NCBI RefSeq assembly: GCF_000801105.2
Contig: NC_079518.1
Coordinates: 20,998,800 to 21,062,799 of the forward strand
Length of the DNA: 64,000 nucleotides
Direction: 5' to 3'
From: Raphanus sativus
Taxonomy: Eukaryota; Streptophyta; Magnoliopsida; Brassicales; Brassicaceae
The position numbers and the translations under genes are program-made. The notes under the pieces were generated by a model that had not been told where the DNA came from, made no database searches, and saw only the letters and a program-made list of their open reading frames with translations. Below are positions 34,492-48,186 of the stretch, one piece after another. Position 1 is the first letter of the stretch; the number at the start of each line of letters is the position of its first letter.

Positions 34492-35123
34492 ATGTATTAT
34501 CCACATGTATGTTTGATGAATTATATCAATGTGTACATCATTGTGATCGATATGAAGTTAACGTACATATGTACATTATGAAGCATATACGTTTTGACCG
34601 TGAGCTGTCAAAGCAACTACACATATCTTCAAACATATATATATACACTAGGATATGAAATGTAATTCTTTTTAGAGTTGATTTCTCTATCAGACACTTT
34701 TTTCTCTTTTTTGACACTTTAAGACACAATACACTGGAGACACACTTTCACGCTGTACGAAACGTTTTTGACATATATGCCCTTTGCTCAGCGACATGAG
34801 AGAGAGTTGTATCATTGTTTTTTTTGGCTTAGTTATATGTCTAAAAAATAAATTTGTCATCTAGTTAGAAAAAGTAACTTGCTCGTCTTTAATAAAGTAG
34901 GCGTACATAAGAGAATCTCAATTTACAGCCGTTAGATGTGGAGCATAAAACCTAATCTAAAAGTTAAAACATTTTTTATTATTTTATATTTTATACTATT
35001 ATTCTTTCTCCTATTTCACTTATGTTTTCATTTACTTATATCTAAAATTTTAAAATATATAAAACAAATATAAATTAATACAGTAAAATGAATATAAGAT
35101 TGTCTATATTTTGACATCCATTT

Positions 35124-35125
<2 letters not shown>

Positions 35126-35169
<44 letters not shown>
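35126..35169. repeat. (TA)n microsatellite
   Basis: 44 bp of uninterrupted TA dinucleotides inside MULE-like element C. Confidence 0.95.
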
Positions 35170-35170
<1 letters not shown>

Positions 35171-36847
35171 CATTTATATAAAATATGTGTGGATATGGAA
35201 TTAAAAACTCTCGTTACCTTTACTTTTTCAAGAAAAGTTATTATGTTTGGTTTATAGGACAGTGTTTCTTTATCGTAGCCGTAAGATGTTTTTTGGCCAA
35301 GTAGATCTAATGGCTAGGAAAATATGTACTATTTTATAGGTGAGAGACTTTTTTGTATTAACAAAGGTCTAAAATAAAAAAAAAATGACTCGGTTAATAA
35401 AACTATTATAGCTAAAACTATTATAGCTAAGGTCGTTCTTTTACTGAAGTTGTTCGAAAATTTTATTTTATTTATTAAACAAAGGTTTTGGACTTTAGTA
35501 ATGTGTGTGGATGTGGACGCCTAAACTTGTTCATGAAAAAAGGTTTCTTAAATTTGTGGATAGTTTATTTCTTTTTTTTTTGGCACTGTGTGGATAGTTT
35601 CTTTGTGTCTGAATAAGGAAGCTTTGTTTTAGTATTAATATTATTATTGTTGATACCACCTTTTATTTCAATTACTTTAATCTCAAATTTTAAGATACAT
35701 AAAAAGAAATATAACTATTACAATAATTTATATATACATAATTTTCAATCTTTTACATCTACTTTCATACATATATAAATATTTTTTATTTGCTCAAAAA
35801 AGAAATAAATATTTTTTATATATTAAGGTTTTACACCAAAAGATAGGTGGACATGGACATAATATTCATATAATAATGTGTACAAAAATGTGTGGACACT
35901 AATATGTGGACATGGACACGTAATACCCAATTTGTTTTTGTGGTATTTTCCAAACACACAATTGAAAGTTTTGTGGACAATGTTTAAAAAGATTTATGGA
36001 CAATGATTCTTGGATCAAATTTAATTCGTGGACAAAAGTTCTCTAATTGCTTCAAGGTTTCCCATCTTCCCACTGATTGCTGGGAACTAAGTACCATGAG
36101 TTTTGGACACAGAGCAGTGAAAATTGTGATTATGGAAGCAATGTAATCTGGTTACGAGGATAACATGCATATATGACCATCAAATATGGTCACATGCATA
36201 TATGGTCACAGTTTCAACAATGAAACCTGAGAAACAAACAAGAACTCTCTGTCTGCTTCTTATACAAAGCAAAGTAAAAAGCAAAGTAAAACACTTGAAC
36301 AACAAGCGATCAACAGGAAGTTAATTACCATCAATGGTTGGAATAGAGTTGTGGATGGGACCAGACGTGAAATTAACACGTGAAATTATGATATCCACTC
36401 ATCAGTGTCTTTAGCAAATTCCATCACCATTACTCTCTCGGAAAAAATATACAATCTCAGAAGCTAGTGCTCTAACTCCCTTCCTCCTCTTCTCACCATC
36501 AACTCCATCTCTCCTCTTCTTCTTCCTCTTCCTCTTCCTCTTCGATCTCTCCTTGTGTCCCCACACAACTCCAGCGAATCTGTTAACCGTTTCTGTTTTT
36601 TTTTCACTTTGTAATTGATACTCCTTGATTTGCTTTGTCTCTCATCCTTTTCCTATGTCTTCTTCATGGCATTAAAAAGGTAAGAAGAATGCAAAACCAA
36701 ATCCTAAAAGTCTCATAGTGGAGTAAACAATGGTTACAAGAAAACACATAATCCTCATACTGAGATAGGGGGAGTGATTGGACCTATGAATTGCAACATA
36801 AACCAACTAGCTTTGACTCCATAAAAGAGGTCGCAAAGACCATACCT

Positions 36848-37031
36848 TTTGGAGAAGCTGATGAAGACCAGAAAAGCTGATGAAGACACCATTGTGGGTC
36901 TTGGAGATTCTCTAGGGATCGATGTTGATTGTCTGTAGCTGCACACCGATCCTACGACCACCCGCGATGGCAAAGCAGTTCTTCCCAACTATAGCCACAA
37001 CAGCACTTTCATTGTACTCGAAGATCTGCAT
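36848..37031 (-). pseudogene. Captured fragment of 20S proteasome beta-3 subunit gene (PBC)
   Basis: Minus-strand translation from 37031 begins MQIFEYNESAVVAIVGKNC and goes on 'CFAIAGGRRIGVQLQTI'. After a premature TAG the same frame continues 'RISKTHNGVFISFSGL'. This is the N-terminal part of the plant PBC (PSMB3) protein, which begins close to MSIFEYNGSAVVAMVGKN. The beta-3 subunit is a non-catalytic member of the inner proteasome rings. Here only about 60 codons survive, the stop replaces a Gln codon, and homology is lost after 36848. It lies wholly inside the 9-bp-flanked element C, so it is a transduplicated pseudogene, not a working gene. Confidence 0.85.
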
Positions 37032-37709
37032 CGGCACAATATCCATCGATTAGTCACCATCATAGAGAATCAAACATAAAACTGTTACTGGTCAACTTAT
37101 CGACATCGGAAACGAAGGTCTCTTCACCGGAGCAGTCATATTAAAGTGAAGAGTTTCTCTTATTGCCTCGTTGGTGTGACCCGGGGAAATCGTCGAGTGT
37201 TGATATCAACTCGGTACATGAGACACGACGGCTCTGCTTTGCTGTAGTGGATTCAGTGCCGGTCGTCGATAAGTCTCGATCCAATTCTTCTTCAGATCCG
37301 GCCGTATAAACTCGTTAGTAACATCTTCTCCATAAGAAAACGAGATTTGAGAGTATTAACAGAAAAAGGCAAGAGTAAATTGCAAAAGTGAAATCAATCA
37401 ACTTCTGGGAAAGGATGAAAAAGAATCGCCTCAATTAGGGTTCAAACTTCAAAGTCCGTAGAAGTGATTTTGAATTTTAATTTTGAGATAATAGATAATG
37501 AGTGAACGATTTCTATTTTTTTATATCTTATTTTTTTTGTTTAGTTGGACAATTTGGTTTAGTTTGGAAAAAAAAAAGAATGAAGCAAGTTGTAGTTGGG
37601 GGTAGAAGTGACAATAGACACAAAGAAAGTATAGCTCCAGCGAGAAATGTCTGAATGTGTTAAAAGAAAGTGGAAATGTGTCTTGAGGTGTAATTTTTTC
37701 TTCTTTTTA

Positions 37710-38531
37710 GAACCTTTTTACATATTCATAGCCACTGAAAGATTTTTAAAACATGTTCTCTTTGAATGATCCATGTGGACATTCACAGTGTACATATGTA
37801 CATAACTTCAAATTGTACATGTGTACACACTATTTGTTTTTTTGTACAAATAGATATGTGTACTTTTATTTCTTATGGTTAAAAATCAAAGAAATGTGTA
37901 CATTTATTTTTCGAAGTACACGTGTACATGTCACACAGTGTACACAAAATAACCAACAAACTCCTTGATTACTCATTTTAGTACTTCTTCATGATTGCAC
38001 GATGATCCTTGTTTTTATTGCTTTCATTTTTACCTCCAAAGTTTCAAAGTTAATAAAATGTATTAGAAAATAAATCAAATGAAGTAAAATCAAAGCTAAA
38101 AATCATTAGATATGAATAACACATAAAACCATCTGTACACCTATTGTTATGTAGTAGGTATTTTTTAGTAAGTAACCACCAGTCTACCTTATGTGTACAA
38201 CTTATTCATTTTGAATGTACACGTGTATATGTCAAAAGCGTACACAAAATAACATGTTTACATTAAATAAGGTGTACACCAACATCGGAGATGCACCTTC
38301 ACAGATCTCAAAAAATAGATCGAGGGATGGAGAAAATGATTTCATAAAAAAATTTGAGAAAATAAATTTAAAAATCATATTTAAATTTTCTAAAAAAATA
38401 GAAAATGAAAGAGGAACAAGACGAAGGAGAAAAAGGATGTAGTTTTGACAAAGAAGAAGACAAGAAGAGAGAAAAGAGGAAATGGGATTTACTAGTTATA
38501 ATTGGTTTTGATTTCAACCAATACATGTAAC
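37710..38531. repeat. Spacer with GTGTACA-rich repeat cluster, right
   Basis: From 37757 to 38290 the word GTGTACA/TGTACAC recurs, including long copies at 37917-37954 and 38217-38252 that share ACACGTGTACATGTCA...GTACACAAAATAAC. The block 37757-37850 matches 32215-32300. No gene is seen. Confidence 0.65.
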
Positions 38532-40942
<2,411 letters not shown>

Positions 40943-40950
40943 CATGTAAC

Positions 40951-41229
40951 CAAAAATAAAGAAAATTAGGAAAAAGTGTTCTAGTAGGGGAAACTGCTCT
41001 ATTATATTATAAAAAACTTAAATCTGCCTTTTTTTTTTTTGTCAAACTTAAATCTGCCTCTTGGTTGTAATATTTTCTTGTTTATCGACATCCAAGATAT
41101 TTAATATTTATTTTGGAAAGAAAATAACAATTTTTCCCTATACATATTTTCACTGGAACTCTTTATCGACTTGTGTTGTGTCCGCTAAAAACCTAAAGCT
41201 TCAATTCCCAATCCAGCGCTACTCCAGAG
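40951..41229. promoter_or_regulatory. GeBP-like gene upstream region
   Basis: This holds the 5' flank of the gene at 41230, between its ATG and the hAT element. It includes a tiny oligo(T) insertion (41030-41043) with 16-bp duplications. No clear TATA box is seen. Confidence 0.4.
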
Positions 41230-42216
41230 ATGGGTAAGAAGAAACTCAACCCCTTAGAAGACCCACCAAAGTCATCTTCAAGCGACGACGATGAAATGGA
41301 AACTCAATCCGGAGAGGAGGAAGAAGCTGAAGAACAGATATCCGATGATTCCGATTCCTCTTCATCTGAGGAAGAAAAAGACGGTCTCTGGAATCCCGTC
41401 ATCATTCCGCCTCTAAAGAAACCAAAAACTTCCGTCGCGAGTCCTTCGAAACAGAGATCTAAGCGTTCGAGTGAAGAGATGGAGGCGCCGCATGCAAAAA
41501 AGCGGTCCAAGAAGAAGAAACCTCTGTTTCAGAGACTGTGGAGCGAAGAAGATGAGATCTCTCTGCTACAAGGTATGATCGACTTCAAATCTGGGACGGG
41601 GAAGAGTCCGTACGAAGATATGGATGGTTTCTATGAACTCATCAAGAAATCCATTAGCTTTGAGGCTAGCAAGTACCAAACTGCTGAGAAGATTAGGTCT
41701 TTGAGGAAGAAGTATGTGAAGAGAGGTGTAGAATCTATCTCCAAATCTCATGATATGGGATGTTTTAACTTGTCCAAATATATTTGGGGATCTAATGGAT
41801 TGGCGCTCAAGTCTAATGTGAAGAAGAGTGACTCTGTCAAACCTCATGGTCAAGAGGTAGAGAAAGAAGTTGAATCTGATGCTAATTTGGAAGTTAATGG
41901 TGAAAATGGTGACAAGGAAGAAGAAGATAGGGAGATGCTGGTTAACGGTAAGAAGGTACAAGTAGATAAACAAGTGTTGGTTAATGGAGATTCGAGTGCA
42001 TCTGACTGGTTTGAAGACTCGTTTCTTGTTGGATCCATTGGGAGTTTGGGTGTGGGTGAACGGTTTGTGAAAGAGAGATGGAGCATGGTGGCTGTGGAGA
42101 CTAAGAAGAAAATGGAAGAGAAGTGGAAGCTGTTGCAGGCCAAAGAAATGGAACTTGTGTTGGAGAAGACTGACTTTATGCGTGAGGTTGGCTCTGTAAT
42201 TGCTGAAGCATCTTAG
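41230..42216 (+). CDS. GeBP / storekeeper-like DNA-binding protein
   Basis: A single-exon gene of 328 aa. The N-terminus begins MGKKKLNPLEDPP and runs into a long Ser/Asp/Glu-rich acidic stretch (about residues 15-55), then a basic nuclear-signal-like block (KKRSKKKK). The DUF573 DNA-binding domain follows: 'FQRLWSEEDEISLLQGMIDF' at about residues 98-117, then the 'KYQTAEKIRSLRKKY' helix, to about residue 190. The C-terminal part has a 'ERWSMVAVETKKKMEEKWKL' coiled-coil region typical of the family. Such proteins are nuclear regulators linked to cytokinin and sugar responses. It looks intact. No family member comes to mind at the matching Arabidopsis position, so it may have moved here. Which paralogue it is cannot be decided. 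Confidence 0.88.
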   Translation: MGKKKLNPLEDPPKSSSSDDDEMETQSGEEEEAEEQISDDSDSSSSEEEKDGLWNPVIIPPLKKPKTSVASPSKQRSKRSSEEMEAPHAKKRSKKKKPLFQRLWSEEDEISLLQGMIDFKSGTGKSPYEDMDGFYELIKKSISFEASKYQTAEKIRSLRKKYVKRGVESISKSHDMGCFNLSKYIWGSNGLALKSNVKKSDSVKPHGQEVEKEVESDANLEVNGENGDKEEEDREMLVNGKKVQVDKQVLVNGDSSASDWFEDSFLVGSIGSLGVGERFVKERWSMVAVETKKKMEEKWKLLQAKEMELVLEKTDFMREVGSVIAEAS

Positions 42217-43141
42217 GAAAGGCACAATTATGTAGGTTTAAGTTGGAGATCCAAATGTGTATTTTGTTATCTAATTATATGAAGTTTCGTTATCTTCCTA
42301 CCTAACTTTCTGGTTTTCTGTTTCATCTTGTGAACTCCATTGAAGTAATTAAAACTTCTGCCAAGTTAGGCGGTTAGATATAATATTGTCTTTGCAGTTT
42401 GCAGGCTTTTTTAACTATTTTTAACCATTAAATAATGTTCACACTGCAATATCTAAGGTGGTGAAAACAGTATCCGAGGCAAGTAGCAAACACTCCTTTT
42501 CTTTTCTGCTATATGTCAGTTTTTATATTAGGCAGAAGTAAAAGTGTAAAACAAACATTAGCCTATTTTGTGTCAAGATTCTAAAACATAATTGTGTGGA
42601 AGAGACACTGTTCGATGTCACACGATACTTTGAAGAACATTTACAATAGCTAGGGCAACACCAAAGCTCAATTGTGTCTCAAACTGATATTGGTTTGTGT
42701 AGTTTTTTTTTTTTTTTTTTTTTGTCAAAATTGGTTTGTGTAGTTAAATGGACGTTTTTACCTTTTGTTCTCACAATTTTTTTTTGTCTACTATATCCAA
42801 CATTTATTCTAGTTTTGTTGGCTTTACATGTTTATTCCTTTGTATATGAACCGGGACCATAGAAGTATTGTTTTGCCTTTGGATCATATATGCAGTTTCT
42901 TAGAAACATAAGATTCGCCAGCCTGATTACTTTTCTTGGCCATCAAGCTAATCAACAATTGTAGTCAAAACCTAAACCACCACCCAAATCCGACTCACTT
43001 TTCTAACGTTTATATTCAAAAAACTCATTATAATATACTATTTAATGGACTCAAATAAGAGAGCATAGCTATAACTAACTTCTCCATCTCAACCACTTCA
43101 TAATCCTCAAAATGCAACAACTCCACAATCACTTTCCTCCT
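42217..43141. other. Intergenic region between the GeBP-like and dirigent genes
   Basis: 3' flank of the GeBP-like gene followed by the dirigent promoter. It contains a micro-insertion of oligo(T)GTC (42705-42729) between two copies of ATTGGTTTGTGTAGTT. No further gene is seen. Confidence 0.5.
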
Positions 43142-43149
43142 TATATATA
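43142..43149 (+). promoter_or_regulatory. TATA box of the dirigent gene
   Basis: TATATATA in the context ccttaTATATAaacc, about 70 bp upstream of the start codon. Position and context fit a plant core promoter. Confidence 0.6.
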
Positions 43150-43215
43150 AACCAGTTCTTCAATCTCAAAGTCCATCAAATATTTCTTGGCAAAAAAAGA
43201 AAAAGAGTATCCAAA

Positions 43216-43950
43216 ATGACCAAACACTCACCACTCTCACTTTCAACATCAATCTTTCTCATCGTTGCTCTTTTTACTGCAACAGCCGCACTCGACCCTG
43301 CTCCCGAAGACCCGATTTTCGAACTGTACATGCATGATATACTTGGCGGAAGCAGTCCAACGGCAAGACCCATCACCGGTTTGCTTGGAAACATCTACAA
43401 CGGTCAAGTACCTTTTGCTAAGCAGATCGGTTTTGTTCCGCCAGCAAACGGTGTAGCCATACCAAATGCAAACGGCGCAATGCCAACGGTCAACGGTATC
43501 AACGGTATTCCTCTAGGTACCGGTTTATCCGGTACAGCGTTTTCAGGTCAGAATCTAAATGGGATTCAGACACAACTGGGACCTGATGGTCTGAGTCTTG
43601 GCTTTGGGACGATCACGGTGATTGACGACATAATCACATCCGGTCCTGACTTGGGTTCTCAGCCGCTTGGTAAAGCTCAGGGGGTGTATGTTGCAAGCTC
43701 AGCAGATGGAAGCACACAGATGATGGCTTTCACAGCTATGCTTGAAGGTGGAGAGTACAATGATAATCTCAATTTCTATGGAATTTACAGAATCGGAAGC
43801 GCCATGTCGCATCTGTCTGTGACTGGAGGAACAGGAAGGTTCAAGAACGCTTGTGGGTTTGCAGAGGTAAGGCCGTTGATTCCTGCAGGTCAACACTTTG
43901 TTGATGGTGCAGAGATGCTGTTGAGGATCATTGTCCATCTTAAGTACTGA
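43216..43950 (+). CDS. DIR18: ESB1-type dirigent protein, DIR18-like
   Basis: A single-exon gene of 244 aa with a hydrophobic N-terminal signal peptide (about residues 1-26, ending near ATAALD). It is secreted to the cell wall or apoplast. A Gly/Asn-rich linker (about 70-120) precedes the dirigent beta-barrel domain (about 120-244). Landmarks are 'FELYMHDILGGS' at the start of the mature protein, 'GKAQGVYVASSADGS', and the conserved 'LNFYGIYRIG' and 'VTGGTGRFKNACGFAEV' strands. In this branch (ESB1 and relatives), members help place lignin in the Casparian strip. The direct function of this member is not shown by sequence. It converges with the transporter at 44216 and matches Arabidopsis At4g13580 in position. 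Confidence 0.9.
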   Translation: MTKHSPLSLSTSIFLIVALFTATAALDPAPEDPIFELYMHDILGGSSPTARPITGLLGNIYNGQVPFAKQIGFVPPANGVAIPNANGAMPTVNGINGIPLGTGLSGTAFSGQNLNGIQTQLGPDGLSLGFGTITVIDDIITSGPDLGSQPLGKAQGVYVASSADGSTQMMAFTAMLEGGEYNDNLNFYGIYRIGSAMSHLSVTGGTGRFKNACGFAEVRPLIPAGQHFVDGAEMLLRIIVHLKY

Positions 43951-44215
43951 GAACTTGTATATGAAATGTGTGATTCCCTTTGTGAGTTAAAAAATGTTTT
44001 CTAGTATTTGAACAATGTAAAAGAAACATTGTATTTTATATGATTTGATACAACAAACATCATATCCTGAACCATTTATAGGAATTGGAGACCAACAGTA
44101 CAATAGGAAGGGTTTTGAATTTATTGCTTACATGCTTATGGTCCAACAAAGAACTAAGCATAAGAATACTGTTTGGTCAGCCGCTACTTCTTCTCCTATA
44201 GGGCCATGAGTTTAC

Positions 44216-46176
44216 TCAGAACACTCCGAAGAATGTAGCTGCAGCAAAGACTAAGAAGAGAGCTCCACCAACGTATCCCACCTACATAAACAGATCACCA
44301 AACTTTCATCAGTTTGTAAAAGGGTTTCAATTTCTGTGAATGGACCTCCTTATGTAAACATTTGCTTGTACCACTTTCTCGGAGATATAGTTGGCTAAGA
44401 ACGCGCCGCCCATGATTGCAAGCAATGTTGCCACTAAGTGTCCAGCAATAGCACCACTCGCAACTCCCCATGGTGACTGTGACACAGAGTTAAAAAAAGT
44501 TGTTTAGGGTCTATTGAGCTTAAGCTTGTGGTTGCTGTAGAATGGTACGCATCAAACCTGTGCAGCCCCAAGCGCAACAGTTGCAAGCATTGACCGATCT
44601 CCCCATTCCTGGTGTAGATCAAAGAAGCATCAATTATCATAATAACATGGATGGTTTAAATTAAAACTCTTGACAAAATTAAAGTTCCTTACAGCAAAGA
44701 AGACAAGGCTGAATGATTTCCAGAGGATTTCAAGTGGGTTTGTCAACTTTTTAGACGCCTTTTCTTTAACGAGTTCCTCAGCTTCAGTGTATTCACCGAG
44801 TTCTATACCACTCTCCTCACCATTCTTGGCTTCAGCTTGTGGAAGATCCCATGCATCCTTGATGGATTTCAATCCAAAGAACATGAGAAGCGCAATTGCA
44901 GCATATTCTCCTATCGGTACAGCTGTTCAACAAGAGAGTAAGAAGAAGTATCCCTATCATATATATATATATTTTCCACAAGATTCGTTTGTGAAGAAGC
45001 CTCAGGTAGCTTACTTGTCTGGAACTGAGCAGGCACGGATTGAAAAACCTTCCCGATAACAACCGATAAGACAGTCATCAACGATAAAGCTCCCATTGAA
45101 CCTAAAAGGACCTTGTCATGATATCCAACAATGTTCCTCACCGTCAGATTATAACAAATGGACCATATGAGAGTGTGAGAGCGATATTAGAAGCAAGCGT
45201 ACCAATGTTTTCTCGTATTGCATAGCCAACAAAGCAGCAATAAAAAATGTCTGCCCAACCAAAAACAATATACATATATGTCAGATCTCAGAACATAAAA
45301 AAAAAAAAAAGAAATCTATGTAATATGAATAGACATATATATATACCTTGTCACCAATCTCAGAAACGAAGATCAGTGAGAAGGCTGCGGTGAAGCCTGA
45401 TTTTGCTACTGCTGCTAGAACTGAGGATGGTCCTCCCTTGACAAAAGTGATTAGAGAGAATACCAAACCGCAACTCAGTAGTACAAGTGCTATCGATAAA
45501 GAGTAAGGGAATGGCCCTTGAGGTTTTAAGCTGCAGGATACAAGGTTCATAGTACAATATTCCCAACTTAGTACACATTTAATCAACATGACCTATGTAC
45601 TTCCTAGTCACTTATGCCCTTTAAATGCTACTTACCCATATTATAAAACAAGAGTTAATAAAGAGAGTGATAAATCAAAGCAGTAGCAAATGTTGGTTCC
45701 CTTACTAACAAGAAGAATACACTAATAAAGGTGACAAAAACATGAACTAGTAACCTTTCTTGTGAAGACTGATCAAGAGAACTACTTTGAGATCCATCCT
45801 CCTCACTCCCAGATCCAACACCAGCATTTGATGCATGAACAGTAAATTTTCCACAAAGCAAATCCGATCTTGATCTCCATCTACATCTTACTGCAAAGCC
45901 AGTTAGTACATCAGAGTAAGTTGCATAACACTAAAAATAACCAACACAATAAGCAGATCATGAATCAATCAGCTGTAAGAAAACATAAATGTTTTGGTTA
46001 GCTTGTTGCATTATTCAGTAGATCCAAGCAAACTTACAAGGAGGAGACGGTGGTTTTCTAGAACTCTTCGGGCAAGGCAACGATTCAGACACGGATAGAA
46101 AAGGGAGTTTCCGTACTGAATACACAGATGCTGATGCTGTGGAGTTAGCACTATTGCTAAAGCTTGTAACACTCAT
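44216..46176 (-). CDS. CMT1: Chloroplast-envelope GDT1/UPF0016 manganese transporter (CMT1 / PAM71-HL / BICAT2)
   Basis: I reconstruct nine exons: 46038-46176, 45755-45890, 45347-45530, 45203-45250, 45015-45111, 44693-44922, 44558-44608, 44372-44476 and 44216-44281. All introns are GT-AG and phases agree, giving 351 aa. The N-terminus (MSVTSFSNSANST..., Ser-rich, few acids) is a plastid transit peptide. The two family signatures are present: E-I-G-D-K at the end of exon 3, followed by TFFIAALLAM, and E-W-G-D-R-S in exon 7. The acidic residues there bind the transported cation. Each repeat has about three membrane helices, linked by an acidic loop (exon 6, 'EESGIELGEYTEAEELVKEK'). This family moves Mn2+ (and Ca2+) into the stroma. 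It matches At4g13590 in type and neighbourhood. Confidence 0.92.
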
Positions 46177-47088
46177 TGTTCTTTAACTATGGATCCACAG
46201 AAGTAGAGGGTTTAGTGAATCATTGCTTTGGTTTGATAAACAAGAAACTCAGAAAGAAAGATGGAGACTTTCTTCGGATTCTACTCTGCAGAGAGAATTG
46301 GGTTAGTGATGATGGAGATAGATAGGATTGTGCAATTCGGCCTGCTTTGTCTGTGCGGTTGGGATTTGACTTCGATTGCGCCACGTGTGTTTTTTTGCAC
46401 TCGAGGATAAACAAACGGCAGCGTTTGAGGACTTATCAGTGATAATTATTTAAGTACTTCACACTCGGATATTACAAATTTGGACTCCTGATTATCCTCT
46501 CTTTCAGAATTTAGAACTATTTACTGATAAATTGTTTGATTGACCATTTTTCCGAAATAGTAACGAATTACCGAAAAGTTAAGGAGTACTCAGAGAATAT
46601 TGGAACCTAACTTTTAATCCAATTTATTGCATCTAGAATTTTTTTTTGCTTATAAACAATATGATAATTGATGTAATTATATATTATAATGTGACAATTT
46701 TGGCTGTAACTGGTTAATGTATAATGGAATTAGTGAGATAAAAAAGAATGGAATATGAAGAAAAATTGAATAAATTTATTCCATTTATTCATGACCAAAA
46801 CTATAATAGAATAGTATTTTGAATTTTGTCTAATTTCTTTTGTAATTGATGGAATGAATATTCCATTTCATTCGAGACAAACAGTAAAAAAACGTTTGGA
46901 ATTTATGGAATAGAGCATTCCAACGTATTTCATTCAAAATTTGATCAATCCAGTCGATGACAAAAAAAAGATCAATCGAGTTGTAGCCTTTGTATATTAT
47001 TATTGAAATTCATATTTAAGTTTAATCATATATGATACATACACATATATAAATATCCAAACCCATAAATTAAATGACTTCATAAGCA
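46177..47088. other. CMT1 promoter side and AT-rich spacer
   Basis: 5' flank of CMT1, then AT-rich DNA with repeated TGGAAT/ATTCCA words (46740-46940) that suggest a decayed MITE. A micro-insertion CGATGAC(A)8 lies at 46955-46969 between GATCAATC(C/G)AGT duplicates. Confidence 0.45.
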
Positions 47089-47559
47089 TCTATCTATTTA
47101 TATAAAAGAAGCTTTGAATCCCTCCAAGGTTATTCAGCTCGGATGCCACGTCATCAGTTAGGTATGCGAGCGTCTGCCATGTGGCAATCAAATGAAACGA
47201 TGCGTTTTGAGTTTTCTGCGGTGTCTGGGCTTCTGTTGGGCTTGCACTCCACTTCGTGTTACGGCCCAATGTGCACATCACTCTCCACGAACCCTAATCT
47301 GCGGTGTTTTGTGTTCTTCACGATTCTTCCTTCGTCTGAGACAGCGAACGATCCGCTATTTTTGTCGATTCTGTTGGACTTCTTGTCACCAGCAATGGGT
47401 AACAGAAACCATTACAGACTGCTTTTAATTGTCGTCTTTAACGCCCTTCTTTACTCCGTTTCCCCTACTCCTTCCACGATTCATCATTTAATGCATCTTC
47501 TCTTCCAATCTGTGAATCTGCAGCTATAAATAGATTAGGCTTGATTCCATAAGCTTATA
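47089..47559 (+). mobile_element. Helitron-like 5' terminal fragment
   Basis: After an A, the sequence TCTATCTATTTATATAAAAGAAGC is followed by a GC-richer part with CCACGTCATCA, the pattern of the 5' end of the Helitron at 22530-25949. A coding-looking GC-rich middle (47143-47529, frame of 128 aa) is unrecognised. No 3' hairpin belongs to it, so it is partial or wrongly classified. Confidence 0.4.
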
Positions 47560-48186
47560 TCTAAATATATATAAAAAGACGTTTCTTTCTTTCTAGGCCA
47601 TCCACGTCATAAAGTACTGAAAGGAGAACGTGACACTTGTCCATGTCTTTAAAACACATCGTTTCATTAAAGTGATATTGGGCCGCTGCATTTTAATTAC
47701 GGTTTTCATATAGATTTGAGCCCGATAATGAGGCCCATTTAAAATCCATGAGCTGATGCTAGGGTTTAGGCTCTTCTTCCCTCATCGACACCAAAATAAT
47801 TTCTGCGTTCTCAAACAAAGAATATGAAGTTTCGAAGTATCGATTGCCTCACATCGACATGATTATCTTTTTCTTGATCGTCGATCATGTCGTTCTGGTT
47901 TCTCTCATATTGAGACGCTCCGAATTACAGATCCATCGCATTTATCGTCTTCTTAACTCCAAAGACAGACGTGAGACATGATTTTGACATTGAATGCAAG
48001 TATACCTCTGCAAGGCGGTGTATCTACAATATATAAAGGTTAGCATCCTTCCCCTGAACATCATCCTCCTAAATTAGTCTAGACAATTTGGTTGCTTGTA
48101 ATAAACTCAACAATATCGCGATTAAACTAGATAAATAGTAATAAATTAGTAAATAAAATAAAGAAGTTGGTTGCTTGGTTGGTTGT
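47560..48186 (+). mobile_element. Second Helitron-like 5' end
   Basis: A further A|TCTAAATATATATAAAAAGACG start is followed by CCACGTCATAA. A possible 3' end (GTGCGTGC then AAAACACTAG, followed by T) is at 51984, but its hairpin is weak and other insertions lie between. The full extent is not established. Confidence 0.35.

Larger units (their letters stand above)
34675..37700. mobile_element. MULE-like element C, 3026 bp (Pack-MULE type)
   Basis: A perfect 9-bp duplication TTCTTTTTA flanks it (34666-34674 and 37701-37709). The ends GAGTTGATTTCTCTATCAGACAC and (inverted) GAAAAAATTACACCTCAAGACAC match those of A and B. The interior includes a (TA)22 run and a broken copy of part of a proteasome beta-subunit gene. 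A further GC-rich captured-looking stretch (37100-37330) was not identified. No transposase is present. Confidence 0.88.

Noticed and set aside
41566..42225. 219-codon minus-strand frame
   Set aside because: Antisense to the GeBP-like coding sequence; its composition is explained by the sense codons.
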